NCBI GenBank assembly: GCA_964570565.1 | Contig: CAZMYT010000003.1 | Coordinates: 282,507 to 346,506, forward strand | DNA length: 64,000 bases | Source: W0P28-013 sp964570565 | Lineage (GTDB): Bacteria; Bacteroidota; Bacteroidia; Bacteroidales; Paludibacteraceae | Direction: 5' to 3' | Shown: positions 42,777 through 52,368 of the stretch, piece by piece | Layout: every line of letters begins with the position of its first letter | Numbering within the stretch: the stretch's first letter is position 1 | Position numbers and translations under genes: made by a program | Notes under the pieces: model-generated | Database searches by the model: none | What the model was told of the DNA's origin: nothing | What the model saw: only the letters and a program-made list of their open reading frames with translations

Positions 42777-45620
42777 ATGAAACATCGTACAGTCGTAATT
42801 ATTCTACTCGCGGCCTTAGCCATTCAGATGAATGCAGCCGTTCCTGCTGGTTATTACTACTTAGCCGACGGTAAAAAACAGGCCGAGCTTAAAACAGCGT
42901 TAAACGACATTGTTTCTTCGGGCATTTTTCTTTTATATGGTGCAGGCGTAGGTTATACGTGGCAAGGCTTTTACTACACCGACCGCAATCCATTAGACAA
43001 CATCGTCACCGATCGTTATTCTAACACGGTACGCAAACAAGCCGATTTCAATGGCGTAAGCGGCATGCACATTGAGCACTCGTTACCTAAAAGCTGGTGG
43101 GGCGGTTATGTCAACAATGCCTACAAAGACTTAAATCACCTCTATCCTGCGGACGGGCTCACCAATTCAACCAAAAACGATTTACCACTAGGCGAAGTGG
43201 AACTACCCGCCGCCCTACTCGATAATGGCGTGAGCAAAATTGGCAAAAACACCTTTGGAACGGATTATACGGGCAACTGTTTTGAGCCTGCTGATGAATA
43301 CAAAGGCGATTTTGCACGGTCGTATTTTTATGTAGCCACCGTTTACGAAGAATTTTCTACACTTTGGCAATCGCCCATGATGAATAACAACACCTATCCT
43401 GTTTGGAAACCGTGGGCACTCGATTTACTATTGAAGTGGCACCGCGAAGATCCCGTTTCAGAACTCGAGCGTGCACGCGTTGAAGAAGTGTATAAAATTC
43501 AAGGCAATCGTAATCCATTTATTGATTATCCTGATTTAGTGGAATATATTTGGGGCAACAAGACTAACGAGACTTACATATTCCCAGCAGAAACAGAACC
43601 ATTTTTGGTAACTCCTAACCGATGGACAACTATCGATTTTGGCGTGATTATGCAAAACGATGCAAAACAAAAAACCATCAATTTGAAAGGTATTAATCTA
43701 ACCAGCAACATCACTTTAGCACTTAAGGATAATAAACCGGGACTTTCTATCTCATTTGGGATGCTTACATCCGAAGCAAAGACCTCAGACATGGCTATTT
43801 TTGTAAATTGTAATGCTAGCATTATTGGACAAACAATCGACACTCTGCTGATAACAGGAGGCGGATTAACAAAAACCATTGCTGTACCTATCAAAGCAAC
43901 TGTCAGTAGCGATTTTATGGTACTAGATGCCACCAACATCACCGCCACAAGCGCTACACTCAATTGGATTAATTATCCCAACACCACCAACTACGCACTT
44001 GATGTCTATACAGGTTCAGCACAAGCAGGCGATTTATTCTTTTGTGGTTATGTAGAAGGTTCTACTGGATTCAATAAAGCATTAGCTATCTACAATGGCA
44101 CTGGTGCTACAGTCGATTTATCAAAATATTCGCTCAAAAAACAGAATAATGGTTTTGGATTGTTCGAAACAGAAACTCCACTTGTGGGAACACTCGCCAA
44201 TGGCGCTGTATATGTGGTAGCGCATTTAGGCGCTGGCACCGACATTGCCAATCAAGCAAATTTAAAACTTGGAACTAGCACTACCGATCAAAACACCGTT
44301 GTATCATTCAATGGAAATGATGCCGTTGCCTTATATCACAGTGGCTTACAAATTGACGTTATGGGCGAAGTGAACAATCCAAACGATTGGGGAAAAGATG
44401 TCACACTACAGCGTAAAACAGCTGTAACGAGTCCTTCCACACAATTTGCTTGGAGCGAATGGACAAATAAAGGAATGGACATTTACGCCAATTTTAATGT
44501 GCACACAGCTACATTCAGTAATGAAATATACGTCAAACAAAACATGACTGTGAATGCCGCCACATCATTCAGTGTTAGTGAATTAACACCTGAAACCGAG
44601 TATTCCTATCGCATAAAAGCTGTAGAACCTAATGTTTCGAGTGCTAACTGCATCCGTTTTAAAACCAAAGCATTAGAAGCTCCATTAGCATTAAATGCTT
44701 CTATTATTCACGATACTTCGTTCGAGGCAGAATGGGAAGAAGTACCTGGTGCCACCAACTACTTACTGGACGTTTACCAGTTAGCAGGAACAGGCGTAAA
44801 AGCCTCCGAAGAAGGTTTCAGCAATATCGACTCCTGCAAAACGGCTGGTTGGAATTTTGGTTCAACAAGCACTTACACCAGCGCTTCGTATGTTGGTAAA
44901 AGTGCGCCAGCTATCAGTTTTTCAGCTACAGGACACACGGTTACCACACCAACCTATGGAGGGCAAATCACCGGACTTACATTTATGTACCGCTACCCCA
45001 CGGTCGTAGAAGCCGCAATTGGTTCTATCTTCGCTATCGATGGGTATAATGGAACAACATGGGTCAATATTGACAGTTTAAAAAATACGGGATCAACGAC
45101 TAAAAATTATCCCAATTATACGTTTACTGCGGCACAAAATTTCACCGCCTTACGATTTGTATATGCGCTCAAAAAAAGTGGCAATGTATCGTTAGATGAT
45201 ATTAGCATCACCTATGGCCAATTGGATACAACCTATTTGATTCAGAACGAATCCGTAGCTGGAGCCCATTACATGGTAACCAATGCCGAAGCGCAATCGG
45301 ACTATTATTATCGCGTGCGATCAGCAGTTGGAACCTATACATCACCCTATTCGAATGAAATTAAAGTAACCACTGATATGTCAAATACCACACCAATAAG
45401 CAATTTGAGTGGCATTGAACTTTTCTCAACGCCAGCAGGAATTCATTTGGTAGGACTCACAGAGGAAACTACAATTACCCTCTATAATTTGAGTGGAATA
45501 TGTATCTATCAAGCACAACATGTGTCGAATAGACATTTTATTCCAATCACACAAAAAGGCATTTTCATTGTACTAGCGAAAGCTGGAAACAATACAGAAG
45601 TATTTAAATTGATAAAATAA
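42777..45620 (+). CDS. secreted endonuclease I-family protein with lamin-tail and T9SS domains
   Basis: A 947-residue secreted protein. After a signal peptide (VVIILLAALAIQMNA) comes an endonuclease I/NucM-like nuclease domain (about 20-260) with the motif IEHSLPKSWWGG (near residue 99) and KDLNHLYPAD. Beta-sandwich and fibronectin-like segments follow, with a lamin-tail domain (about 410-560; FFCGYVEGSTGFNKALAIYN), and a C-terminal T9SS-type domain (about 880-947; ITLYNLSGICIYQAQ, ending TEVFKLIK). It probably degrades extracellular DNA for nutrients or biofilm turnover. It is 28 bp behind pssA and ends at a strong terminator. Confidence 0.88.
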   Translation: MKHRTVVIILLAALAIQMNAAVPAGYYYLADGKKQAELKTALNDIVSSGIFLLYGAGVGYTWQGFYYTDRNPLDNIVTDRYSNTVRKQADFNGVSGMHIEHSLPKSWWGGYVNNAYKDLNHLYPADGLTNSTKNDLPLGEVELPAALLDNGVSKIGKNTFGTDYTGNCFEPADEYKGDFARSYFYVATVYEEFSTLWQSPMMNNNTYPVWKPWALDLLLKWHREDPVSELERARVEEVYKIQGNRNPFIDYPDLVEYIWGNKTNETYIFPAETEPFLVTPNRWTTIDFGVIMQNDAKQKTINLKGINLTSNITLALKDNKPGLSISFGMLTSEAKTSDMAIFVNCNASIIGQTIDTLLITGGGLTKTIAVPIKATVSSDFMVLDATNITATSATLNWINYPNTTNYALDVYTGSAQAGDLFFCGYVEGSTGFNKALAIYNGTGATVDLSKYSLKKQNNGFGLFETETPLVGTLANGAVYVVAHLGAGTDIANQANLKLGTSTTDQNTVVSFNGNDAVALYHSGLQIDVMGEVNNPNDWGKDVTLQRKTAVTSPSTQFAWSEWTNKGMDIYANFNVHTATFSNEIYVKQNMTVNAATSFSVSELTPETEYSYRIKAVEPNVSSANCIRFKTKALEAPLALNASIIHDTSFEAEWEEVPGATNYLLDVYQLAGTGVKASEEGFSNIDSCKTAGWNFGSTSTYTSASYVGKSAPAISFSATGHTVTTPTYGGQITGLTFMYRYPTVVEAAIGSIFAIDGYNGTTWVNIDSLKNTGSTTKNYPNYTFTAAQNFTALRFVYALKKSGNVSLDDISITYGQLDTTYLIQNESVAGAHYMVTNAEAQSDYYYRVRSAVGTYTSPYSNEIKVTTDMSNTTPISNLSGIELFSTPAGIHLVGLTEETTITLYNLSGICIYQAQHVSNRHFIPITQKGIFIVLAKAGNNTEVFKLIK

Positions 45621-45637
45621 CCACTTCTAAACGAGCT

Positions 45638-45676
45638 AACAGGCGGACTTTCAATTGGATTTCCGCCTGTTTTTTA
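45638..45676 (+). terminator. rho-independent terminator after the endonuclease gene
   Basis: Perfect 10-bp stem AACAGGCGGA / TCCGCCTGTT (45638-45647, 45662-45671) followed by TTTT. Confidence 0.88.
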
Positions 45677-45845
45677 TAGTACCAGTTCTGAGCTACATGT
45701 TAAAAAACATTGTTTTCAAACTTACTTCACAAACATACTGTTTCGTAAATAATTTACTAAATTGCTAACCGTTTTTTGAATAATAGGTCGTTTATTTTTA
45801 ATTCAAATCAACACTATTTATTAATTCCTTAATATCTAATCGGTT

Positions 45846-48008
45846 ATGAAAATTTATCAATCAAATGAAATTAAGAACATCGCCGTTATGGGTTGTTCTG
45901 GTTCTGGGAAGACCACTCTTGTGGAAGCCATGCTTTACGAGAGTGGAGTTATAAAACGTAGAGGAACCATCGATGCGAAGAACACCGTTTGTGACTATTT
46001 TCCTGTGGAAAAAGAATACGGATACTCCGTATTTTCGACACTGGCATCCTTCGAGTGGAAAGACAAAATGATGAATTTTATCGACTGCCCAGGCTCCGAC
46101 GACTTTGTAGGTAACGTGGTATCGGCACTAACGGTAACCGATATGGCACTGATGCTTATCAATGCAGCTAATGGTGTAGAAGTAGGTACTATCAACCAGT
46201 TCAGATACATTGAAAACTTAAAAAAACCGTTATGTTTCCTGATTAATCAAATTGATCACGAAAAAGCAGATTATGAAAACACACTGATGAGCCTCAAAGA
46301 AATTTACGGAGGCAAAGTCATTCCTATACAATATCCTATTGGCATCGGCGCATCTTTCTCAGCTATTGTGGATGTGCTCAAACAAAAAATGTACAAATTC
46401 AAAGAAGGCGCTGCCTCACCTGAAATTTTAGAGATTCCAGCTTCTGAAAAAGAGCATGCCGACAAACTTTATAAAGCACTATTGGAAGTAGCTGCCGAAA
46501 ATGACGAAAAGTTGATGGAAAAATACTTCGAACAAGGTACACTTTCGGAGGACGAAATGCGTGCTGGGATTCAAGTAGGTATGATTAACCGCGATATTTA
46601 TCCCGTATTTGTTGCTTCGGCAGAGAAAAACTGGGCGGTTCACCGTATCATGAATTTCTTGAATATAGCAGCTCCAGCTCCAAATCAAATGCCTGCGTCG
46701 GTCAATACCAATAATCAAGAAGTGAAAGTTGATGCAAATGCTCCTACAAGTTTATTCTTCTTTAAAACAACCGTAGAACCTCACATCGGTGAAGTATCGT
46801 ACTTCAAAGTGATGTCGGGCAAAGTAAAAGAAGGCGACGACTTGACCAACGTGAGCCGTAATGATGTGAAAGAGCGTATCACGCAATTATTCCACGTAGC
46901 TGGACAAACGAAAACCAAAACCGAAGAAATGGTGGCTGGTAACATTGGCGCAACAGTAAAATTAAAAGAGACACGCACTGGCAACACACTCAACGGTAAA
47001 GATTGCCGCCACGTATTTCCTGCTGTAAAATATCCAGATCCAAAATACCGTCGTGCGGTAAAAGCCGTAAACACAGCCGACGAAGAAAAATTGAACGAAT
47101 TGCTCACACGCATGCGTCAAGAAGACCCAACGTGGATAGTAGAACAATCGAAAGAGTTGAAACAAACGTTGGTATCTGGCCAAGGTGAATTCCACTTACG
47201 CACACTCAAATGGCGACTTGAAAACAACGAAAAAATTGCCATCAAGTTCGAAGAACCAAAAATACCATACCGCGAAACCATTACCAAAGCGGCTCGTGCC
47301 GACTACCGTCACAAAAAACAATCGGGTGGCGCTGGTCAATTTGGCGAAGTACACTTAATTGTAGAACCTTATGTAGATGGCATGCCCGATCCAGTGGTGT
47401 ACAGATTCAATGGACAAGAATTTAAAATCAGTGTACGCGATAAACAAGAATTCCAACTTGATTGGGGCGGCAAATTGGTTTACATCAATAGTATCGTAGG
47501 TGGTTCTATCGACGCACGTTTTATGCCAGCTATTCTCAAAGGAATTATGGATCGTTTGGAACAAGGTCCATTGACAGGTTCCTATGCACGTGATGTACGC
47601 GTCATTGTGTACGATGGTAAAATGCACCCAGTAGATTCTAATGAAATTTCGTTCCGCTTGGCTGGACGTAATGCGTTTGCTACAGCTTTTAAAGAAGCAG
47701 GACCAAAAGTTATGGAACCTATTTACGATGTAGAAATTTTAGTACCAAGCGATCGTATGGGCGATGTGATGAGCGATTTACAAGGACGCCGCGCCATTAT
47801 TATGGGTATGAATAGCGAAAAAGGATTTGAAAAACTACAAGTTAAAATACCTTTGAAAGAGCTTTCGAGCTACTCTACTTCGTTGAGTTCACTCTCAGGT
47901 GGCCGCGCTTCATTCACCATGAAATTTGCTTCTTACGAACTCTGTCCTGCCGATGTACAAGACAAGTTGCTGAAAGAATACGAAGCGACACAACAAGACA
48001 AAGAATAA
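45846..48008 (+). CDS. EF-G paralogue (EF-G2-like) with altered GTPase motifs
   Basis: A 720-residue protein with all EF-G domains (GTPase domain, domain II, then domains III-V including REDPTWIVEQSKELKQTLVS and the RGAxxxG-type QGRRAIIMGMN). The P-loop GCSGSGKTT (residues 16-24) is intact. However, the catalytic motif DTPGH is DCPGS with Ser84 in place of His, the switch I RGITI is YGYSV (58-62), and the NKxD motif is NQID. In Bacteroides a paralogue of this kind (EF-G2) supports slow translation without GTP hydrolysis under starvation and aids gut colonisation. This gene is probably its orthologue. It stands alone between terminators. Confidence 0.9.
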   Translation: MKIYQSNEIKNIAVMGCSGSGKTTLVEAMLYESGVIKRRGTIDAKNTVCDYFPVEKEYGYSVFSTLASFEWKDKMMNFIDCPGSDDFVGNVVSALTVTDMALMLINAANGVEVGTINQFRYIENLKKPLCFLINQIDHEKADYENTLMSLKEIYGGKVIPIQYPIGIGASFSAIVDVLKQKMYKFKEGAASPEILEIPASEKEHADKLYKALLEVAAENDEKLMEKYFEQGTLSEDEMRAGIQVGMINRDIYPVFVASAEKNWAVHRIMNFLNIAAPAPNQMPASVNTNNQEVKVDANAPTSLFFFKTTVEPHIGEVSYFKVMSGKVKEGDDLTNVSRNDVKERITQLFHVAGQTKTKTEEMVAGNIGATVKLKETRTGNTLNGKDCRHVFPAVKYPDPKYRRAVKAVNTADEEKLNELLTRMRQEDPTWIVEQSKELKQTLVSGQGEFHLRTLKWRLENNEKIAIKFEEPKIPYRETITKAARADYRHKKQSGGAGQFGEVHLIVEPYVDGMPDPVVYRFNGQEFKISVRDKQEFQLDWGGKLVYINSIVGGSIDARFMPAILKGIMDRLEQGPLTGSYARDVRVIVYDGKMHPVDSNEISFRLAGRNAFATAFKEAGPKVMEPIYDVEILVPSDRMGDVMSDLQGRRAIIMGMNSEKGFEKLQVKIPLKELSSYSTSLSSLSGGRASFTMKFASYELCPADVQDKLLKEYEATQQDKE

Positions 48009-48031
48009 GTCGATTTTGGCTTCTACAAACA

Positions 48032-48066
48032 AAGCAGCCGACCTACATTGGTCGGCTGCTTTTATA
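48032..48066. terminator. bidirectional terminator between the EF-G paralogue and thioesterase genes
   Basis: Perfect 13-bp stem AAAGCAGCCGACC / GGTCGGCTGCTTT with a 6-nt loop and T-run, serving the two convergent genes. Confidence 0.9.
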
Positions 48067-48099
48067 TATTACCATGGCTGTCTCAGTATTGTCAACTAT

Positions 48100-48828
48100 C
48101 TATTCCGCCTTAAACACCATCCGTGTTTTACAAAGTGAACGCCCTTCTGATGATTTTAAATCAAAATGTGTTTCATGTTCCGTATCGGCACGTACAATGG
48201 CTATTTGCTCACCAAACAAGGCTTCATGCGTATAATTCACATCGAAACGAGCCAATATGCGATGTTCAAATTGCGCTAAATCAAACGTGTTCAACATCCA
48301 CTCCACATATTTCATACTGTTGGTGTGTTTGTTTAAATCGATGTCGCTATAATGCACCGTGTGCGTGGCTATGGGTTCCAAATGTAATTCGTCCAAGCGC
48401 GCAGGCGGTTCAATAAAGGCAGGTTCCGCAATAATCACATCTGACAAATCCATCTTTTCCTGCAAATTTACGGGACGACGTGTCGACAAATCAATCATCG
48501 ACCACAACGAGGTGGCATCGCCCAATCGTTCGCCAGCCGCATTGAAGATGGCAAAATTACGCGTCGTTACCAACTTACCACAATCATTCACCCATGTTTC
48601 CACCGTAATCTGCTCGTATTGCGTTGGGTAATGTTTCATCTCTACCGCCAAACGCGAAACCACCCACGCCCAGCCTTGCGCATGCATGGCTTCCATGCCA
48701 AATCCTTTTTCGGCAGCAGCCAAACCGGCCGCATTGAGTAAACAACTCCCCAAAGCTGTTAACGTCATCCGTTTGGTGTAATCTACCTCTTGCGGATAGA
48801 TAAAGAATTCAAAGCGTTGTTTTTCCAT
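48100..48828 (-). CDS. acyl-ACP thioesterase
   Basis: A 242-residue double-hotdog protein of the acyl-ACP thioesterase family. Visible features: GWAWVVSRLAVEMKHYP, ETWVNDCGKLVTTRNFAIF, and DIDLNKHTNSMKYVEWML with the Asn/His residues expected at the active site. It releases fatty acids from acyl carrier protein. It starts 6 bp after the PAP2 gene, so it is probably co-transcribed with the two envelope-lipid genes upstream. Confidence 0.88.
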   Translation of the reverse strand: MEKQRFEFFIYPQEVDYTKRMTLTALGSCLLNAAGLAAAEKGFGMEAMHAQGWAWVVSRLAVEMKHYPTQYEQITVETWVNDCGKLVTTRNFAIFNAAGERLGDATSLWSMIDLSTRRPVNLQEKMDLSDVIIAEPAFIEPPARLDELHLEPIATHTVHYSDIDLNKHTNSMKYVEWMLNTFDLAQFEHRILARFDVNYTHEALFGEQIAIVRADTEHETHFDLKSSEGRSLCKTRMVFKAE

Positions 48829-48834
48829 GTAGCG

Positions 48835-49503
48835 TTAGCGTTTCAATAAATCAAATAATGATTTGGATTGCCAAGTATACGATTTACGTTGGTACAGCCA
48901 GTAAGCCACCAACGTCATAACGACGCCAATAAAAGAACCCAACAATACATCTTCGGCAAAATGTTGTGATAAATAAATGCGCGAATAAGCTGTGAACACT
49001 GCTAAAACAAAAAAGCAAACTGACAACCACGATTTCTTCTGAAACAAAAGTGTCAATCCCAGCATCAAGGAAAATACGGTAGCCGTATGTCCCGAAGGAA
49101 AACTATAGATTTGATGTAATGTAACGCCATCGACCTGATGCAACACAACATCTGGAAAATGTGTGTGAAAAAATAGTGACGGACGAGGCGCACTCACCAA
49201 ATGCTTAATCGGAAAAACGAATGCCGCCGTGAATAGTTGTGCTACCAATAAAAATAACGCATCGCCCACTTTATAAAACAACAAACCGCCCATAATGATA
49301 AATGGAACAGAACTGCCCAATTCGGTGATATATTTAAAGAACTGGTCTTGAAAACCAACCCAAGTAGGATTTAAACCCGCCAAATAATCGAGTGTCAGAG
49401 CCAAATGCAAATGAGCCTGTTCAGTACAGAGTACCACGCACAGCAAACCCATGGCAAATACAAGATATAAAAACAGAAAAAGTTTACAAGCGGTAGATTT
49501 CAT
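48835..49503 (-). CDS. PAP2-family membrane phosphatase
   Basis: A 222-residue integral membrane protein with all three motifs of the type 2 phosphatidic acid phosphatases: KHLVSAPRP, SFPSGHTATVF and YSRIYLSQHFAED. Family members dephosphorylate lipid A (LpxE/LpxF), undecaprenyl diphosphate or phosphatidylglycerol phosphate. Its place 28 bp behind an EptA-like phosphoethanolamine transferase gene suggests a lipid A phosphatase, but this is inference. Confidence 0.87.
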   Translation of the reverse strand: MKSTACKLFLFLYLVFAMGLLCVVLCTEQAHLHLALTLDYLAGLNPTWVGFQDQFFKYITELGSSVPFIIMGGLLFYKVGDALFLLVAQLFTAAFVFPIKHLVSAPRPSLFFHTHFPDVVLHQVDGVTLHQIYSFPSGHTATVFSLMLGLTLLFQKKSWLSVCFFVLAVFTAYSRIYLSQHFAEDVLLGSFIGVVMTLVAYWLYQRKSYTWQSKSLFDLLKR

Positions 49504-49531
49504 ATAAGCAAGTTTTAAACGTCACACAGTA

Positions 49532-51094
49532 TTACTGAAAAATAGACATCGTTGCATCATAAATAGGACTCTTGATACCTAGAAAATTAAGCACACTGTG
49601 AAACACATGGTATTGAGTCAACTCCTTGTTAGGTTTTAATGGTCGTGAATTATCTGATTCCCAAACAATAAAAGGAATTTCATATTGCTCTTTTGGAGCT
49701 AGGCTTAACGGAACACCGTGCATGTATAAATTATTTTCACCTAACGATTCGCCATGATCGGACACATACAACATAGCACAGTGATACTCTTTAAGAGATT
49801 TCAAATCGTCAATCACACGAGACAATAGATAATCGGTATACACAATGGTATTATCGTATGCATTTATTAATTCGTCGTGCGAACAATTTCCGAGTTCAAC
49901 ACTGTTACAAACTGGCTTAAACACTTCAAATCGAGGTGGATATTTTTTGCTATATTGTGGACCATGGCTAGTGCTCGTATGCAACACCACAAATAGTTTA
50001 TTTTTATTGCTCGCTAAAATTTGCTCTTTCAAACCAGTTAAAAGAACTTCGTCATACGCACACGCTTCACCTTGACAATTAGCCTTCAGCTCCTTTTCTG
50101 GTTGATAATGCTTAATATGAATTGGAGGTTCGCCCCAGTTAGACGTTCGCCAGATGACTTCCACGCCATTGCGATATAAATAATTGGGCAACAGTTCATA
50201 TAAATCACTCGTTTCCTTATAATCTAAAATACTTTTGACGCTGGCGGTTGTGTAAGTCGCTGCCGATTTCGCTTTAAACGCCGACACATTAGGTATTTTT
50301 GCCAACAACGGATTAGTGTTGCGACGATAGCCATAAAGCGAAAAATTCTGACGTCGAGCCGATTCGCCTATCACTAAAACAACCACTGATTTTTCTTGAT
50401 CCATCTCTGTCACGTCGGGCAATAAAATTTCTTTTTGATTCGCCTTATGTTTATGAGATTGGTACAATACGGCATTAACCGAATAAGACCAAGGCATGGC
50501 CAATCCACCTAACACTTTTGAATGTTTATCAATCCAAAGCCAGTTACTCGCATTCACAAAAATTAAAATCACCAAAAACAATACACTTAACGAAGTGGTC
50601 GTAAAAAACCGCTTCCAAGTGCCAAAAATGATTTTAGTTCTAATCAAGTAGATGCTAGGCACAATGCCCAAAAACAGAAGATAACACACGAAACTGAGCG
50701 AGAAAAAACCAGTAGCTTCGGCATAATTGGTATTAAATACATTCCCAATCATACTCTCATCGAGTATCACACTATAGGTATTCACAAAATAGAGCGCTAT
50801 CGAATTAAGCAAAAACGATAATACCAACAACGCTTTACCTACGCCTCGAAACAAAAAAAGCAGCAAATAAAACACAAAAAAGTTCGCTACCAACATCACG
50901 ATAATCAAACTCACAATAATAACAATACCATTGAGACTATGATAATCAACATTTTGGAACACAAACGAGAAAAAAGGGATGTGGAAAAACAGGAAATTAA
51001 CAACGCTCATCAAGCAGGCAAAAAACATGAGCTTAACATCGCTTTTTAATAGCGATAAATACGTACGAACTTTAGAAAAAAAAGGCATATTCAA
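49532..51094 (-). CDS. EptA-like phosphoethanolamine transferase
   Basis: A 520-residue protein with five N-terminal membrane segments (residues 15-190) and a periplasmic sulfatase-fold domain. Motifs: VVLVIGESARRQNFSLYGY (metal Glu), AATYTTASVKSIL with the nucleophile Thr near residue 280, FVVLHTSTSHGP, and LYVSDHGESLGENNLYMHG. These place it with EptA/YhjW-type phosphoethanolamine transferases that decorate lipid A and lower susceptibility to cationic peptides. First gene of the three-gene envelope cluster. Confidence 0.9.
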   Translation of the reverse strand: MNMPFFSKVRTYLSLLKSDVKLMFFACLMSVVNFLFFHIPFFSFVFQNVDYHSLNGIVIIVSLIIVMLVANFFVFYLLLFLFRGVGKALLVLSFLLNSIALYFVNTYSVILDESMIGNVFNTNYAEATGFFSLSFVCYLLFLGIVPSIYLIRTKIIFGTWKRFFTTTSLSVLFLVILIFVNASNWLWIDKHSKVLGGLAMPWSYSVNAVLYQSHKHKANQKEILLPDVTEMDQEKSVVVLVIGESARRQNFSLYGYRRNTNPLLAKIPNVSAFKAKSAATYTTASVKSILDYKETSDLYELLPNYLYRNGVEVIWRTSNWGEPPIHIKHYQPEKELKANCQGEACAYDEVLLTGLKEQILASNKNKLFVVLHTSTSHGPQYSKKYPPRFEVFKPVCNSVELGNCSHDELINAYDNTIVYTDYLLSRVIDDLKSLKEYHCAMLYVSDHGESLGENNLYMHGVPLSLAPKEQYEIPFIVWESDNSRPLKPNKELTQYHVFHSVLNFLGIKSPIYDATMSIFQ

Positions 51095-51161
51095 GAAAAA
51101 TTAGTGAGCAAAAAAATGCAAATCAAGCTAGACCATAGCTAGGCAATACGCCACATTGGTT

Positions 51162-52055
51162 TTATTTTTCCAACTTAAACGTTTGAGTCCCTATTAAATG
51201 ACCATCTACAAAAATATCAACGCGATAGGTGCCAGCCGCCAAGACTTCTTCTACATTCCAATACAACGTAGTGGACAACTCCTCACCGCCATATTCAATC
51301 TCTTTTTTACATGAGTATTGAATCGACTGATCTTCGTAAGGGAACACATCCGTAGTACGTTTCTGTAGCACATCATCGTCGGGCGTCATAACACGCAGAT
51401 AAACCGTTTTTTGCCCAGTGGTTGCCGTCGTGTTTTTGGCAATTGCAAAATCGAATTGAATCAGCGCAATTTTCGACAAACGCGTTGTTTTCTTATTCCT
51501 GCTATTCAAGGTGGTGACCACAATATTGCGTGCATCAAGTTGTGCGGCAATAGACACAATTTTCGACAATTGTTGTTTTTCCGTAGCCAATTGTTCCGCC
51601 GTTTTGGTAGCTTCTTGATATTTTTTTGTGACAGAACGATTTTCGGTCACCAATTTCGTATTCACCCGATTCAACGAATCGACTTGCGACACATAATACA
51701 CCAACACTTTACGCACCGAAGCTAACTCTTTTTTCAACTCGGTTATACGACGTGCATTAGTAGCTTTTACCGTTTTCAACTCTTCCAACAACAGTTGCAC
51801 ACGCGTTTGTTCTTGGTCGAGCAATTTTAAAATAGAGTCGTTATTGGTTTTATACGAAAAACCTTCCATTTCAACTGATAAATCGGTATAATCTTGTTGC
51901 AATTGTTCCTTCTCGTAAGTCATCATCTCTACCATTTCGGCCATTTCCACATCCTTTTGTTTCGATTTTTGCCAAAAGAAGAATACCGCAGCCACCAATC
52001 CTACTATAAAGATAACACCTACAAACGCCCATACTGTATAATCTTTCTTAACCAT
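51162..52055 (-). CDS. uncharacterised membrane-anchored coiled-coil protein
   Basis: A 297-residue protein with one N-terminal membrane anchor (residues 9-28, AFVGVIFIVGLVAAVFFFW), a long coiled coil (about 35-175, rich in Glu, Lys and Gln heptads) and a C-terminal beta-sandwich-like domain (about 190-297, e.g. TVYLRVMTPDDDVLQK, ending GTQTFKLEK). No family is recognised; the layout suggests a periplasmic spacer protein. It has its own consensus promoter. Confidence 0.75.
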   Translation of the reverse strand: MVKKDYTVWAFVGVIFIVGLVAAVFFFWQKSKQKDVEMAEMVEMMTYEKEQLQQDYTDLSVEMEGFSYKTNNDSILKLLDQEQTRVQLLLEELKTVKATNARRITELKKELASVRKVLVYYVSQVDSLNRVNTKLVTENRSVTKKYQEATKTAEQLATEKQQLSKIVSIAAQLDARNIVVTTLNSRNKKTTRLSKIALIQFDFAIAKNTTATTGQKTVYLRVMTPDDDVLQKRTTDVFPYEDQSIQYSCKKEIEYGGEELSTTLYWNVEEVLAAGTYRVDIFVDGHLIGTQTFKLEK

Positions 52056-52108
52056 AATAACCTGTTTTTCAATTCATTAAAATAAATTCTAAGCGGATAA
52101 AACCGATG

Positions 52109-52140
52109 CAAAATTAGTATTTTATTTGCAATATAACAAA
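52109..52140 (-). promoter_or_regulatory. promoter of the coiled-coil protein gene
   Basis: Minus strand TTTG (52140-52137), exactly 20 bp, then TAATTTTG (52116-52109), 53 bp before the ATG. Confidence 0.65.
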
Positions 52141-52300
52141 TGTGCAGAGAGAAGAGTCTATCGATAACAATTTATCATTTTTTGAAATAGATTTTGAATA
52201 AAACAAAACCTGAGCACACATAAAGCAAAGCGCCCATTAACAGAAACGAAAATTGTAGAAAATAATTATGGAAAAATTTCTTTAATCTCTTTTTTCGCTT

Positions 52301-52308
52301 TATCTTTG
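52301..52308 (+). promoter_or_regulatory. -7 box TATCTTTG for mdh
   Basis: Exact TAnnTTTG match 60 bp before the mdh ATG; no certain -33. The rest of the 313-bp gap between the divergent genes (52056-52368) shows nothing else. Confidence 0.5.
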
Positions 52309-52368
52309 TAGCAGTTTCAGTAGACTTAAAACTAAACAATCTATCATAACCCTTAAAATTTAAAAATT

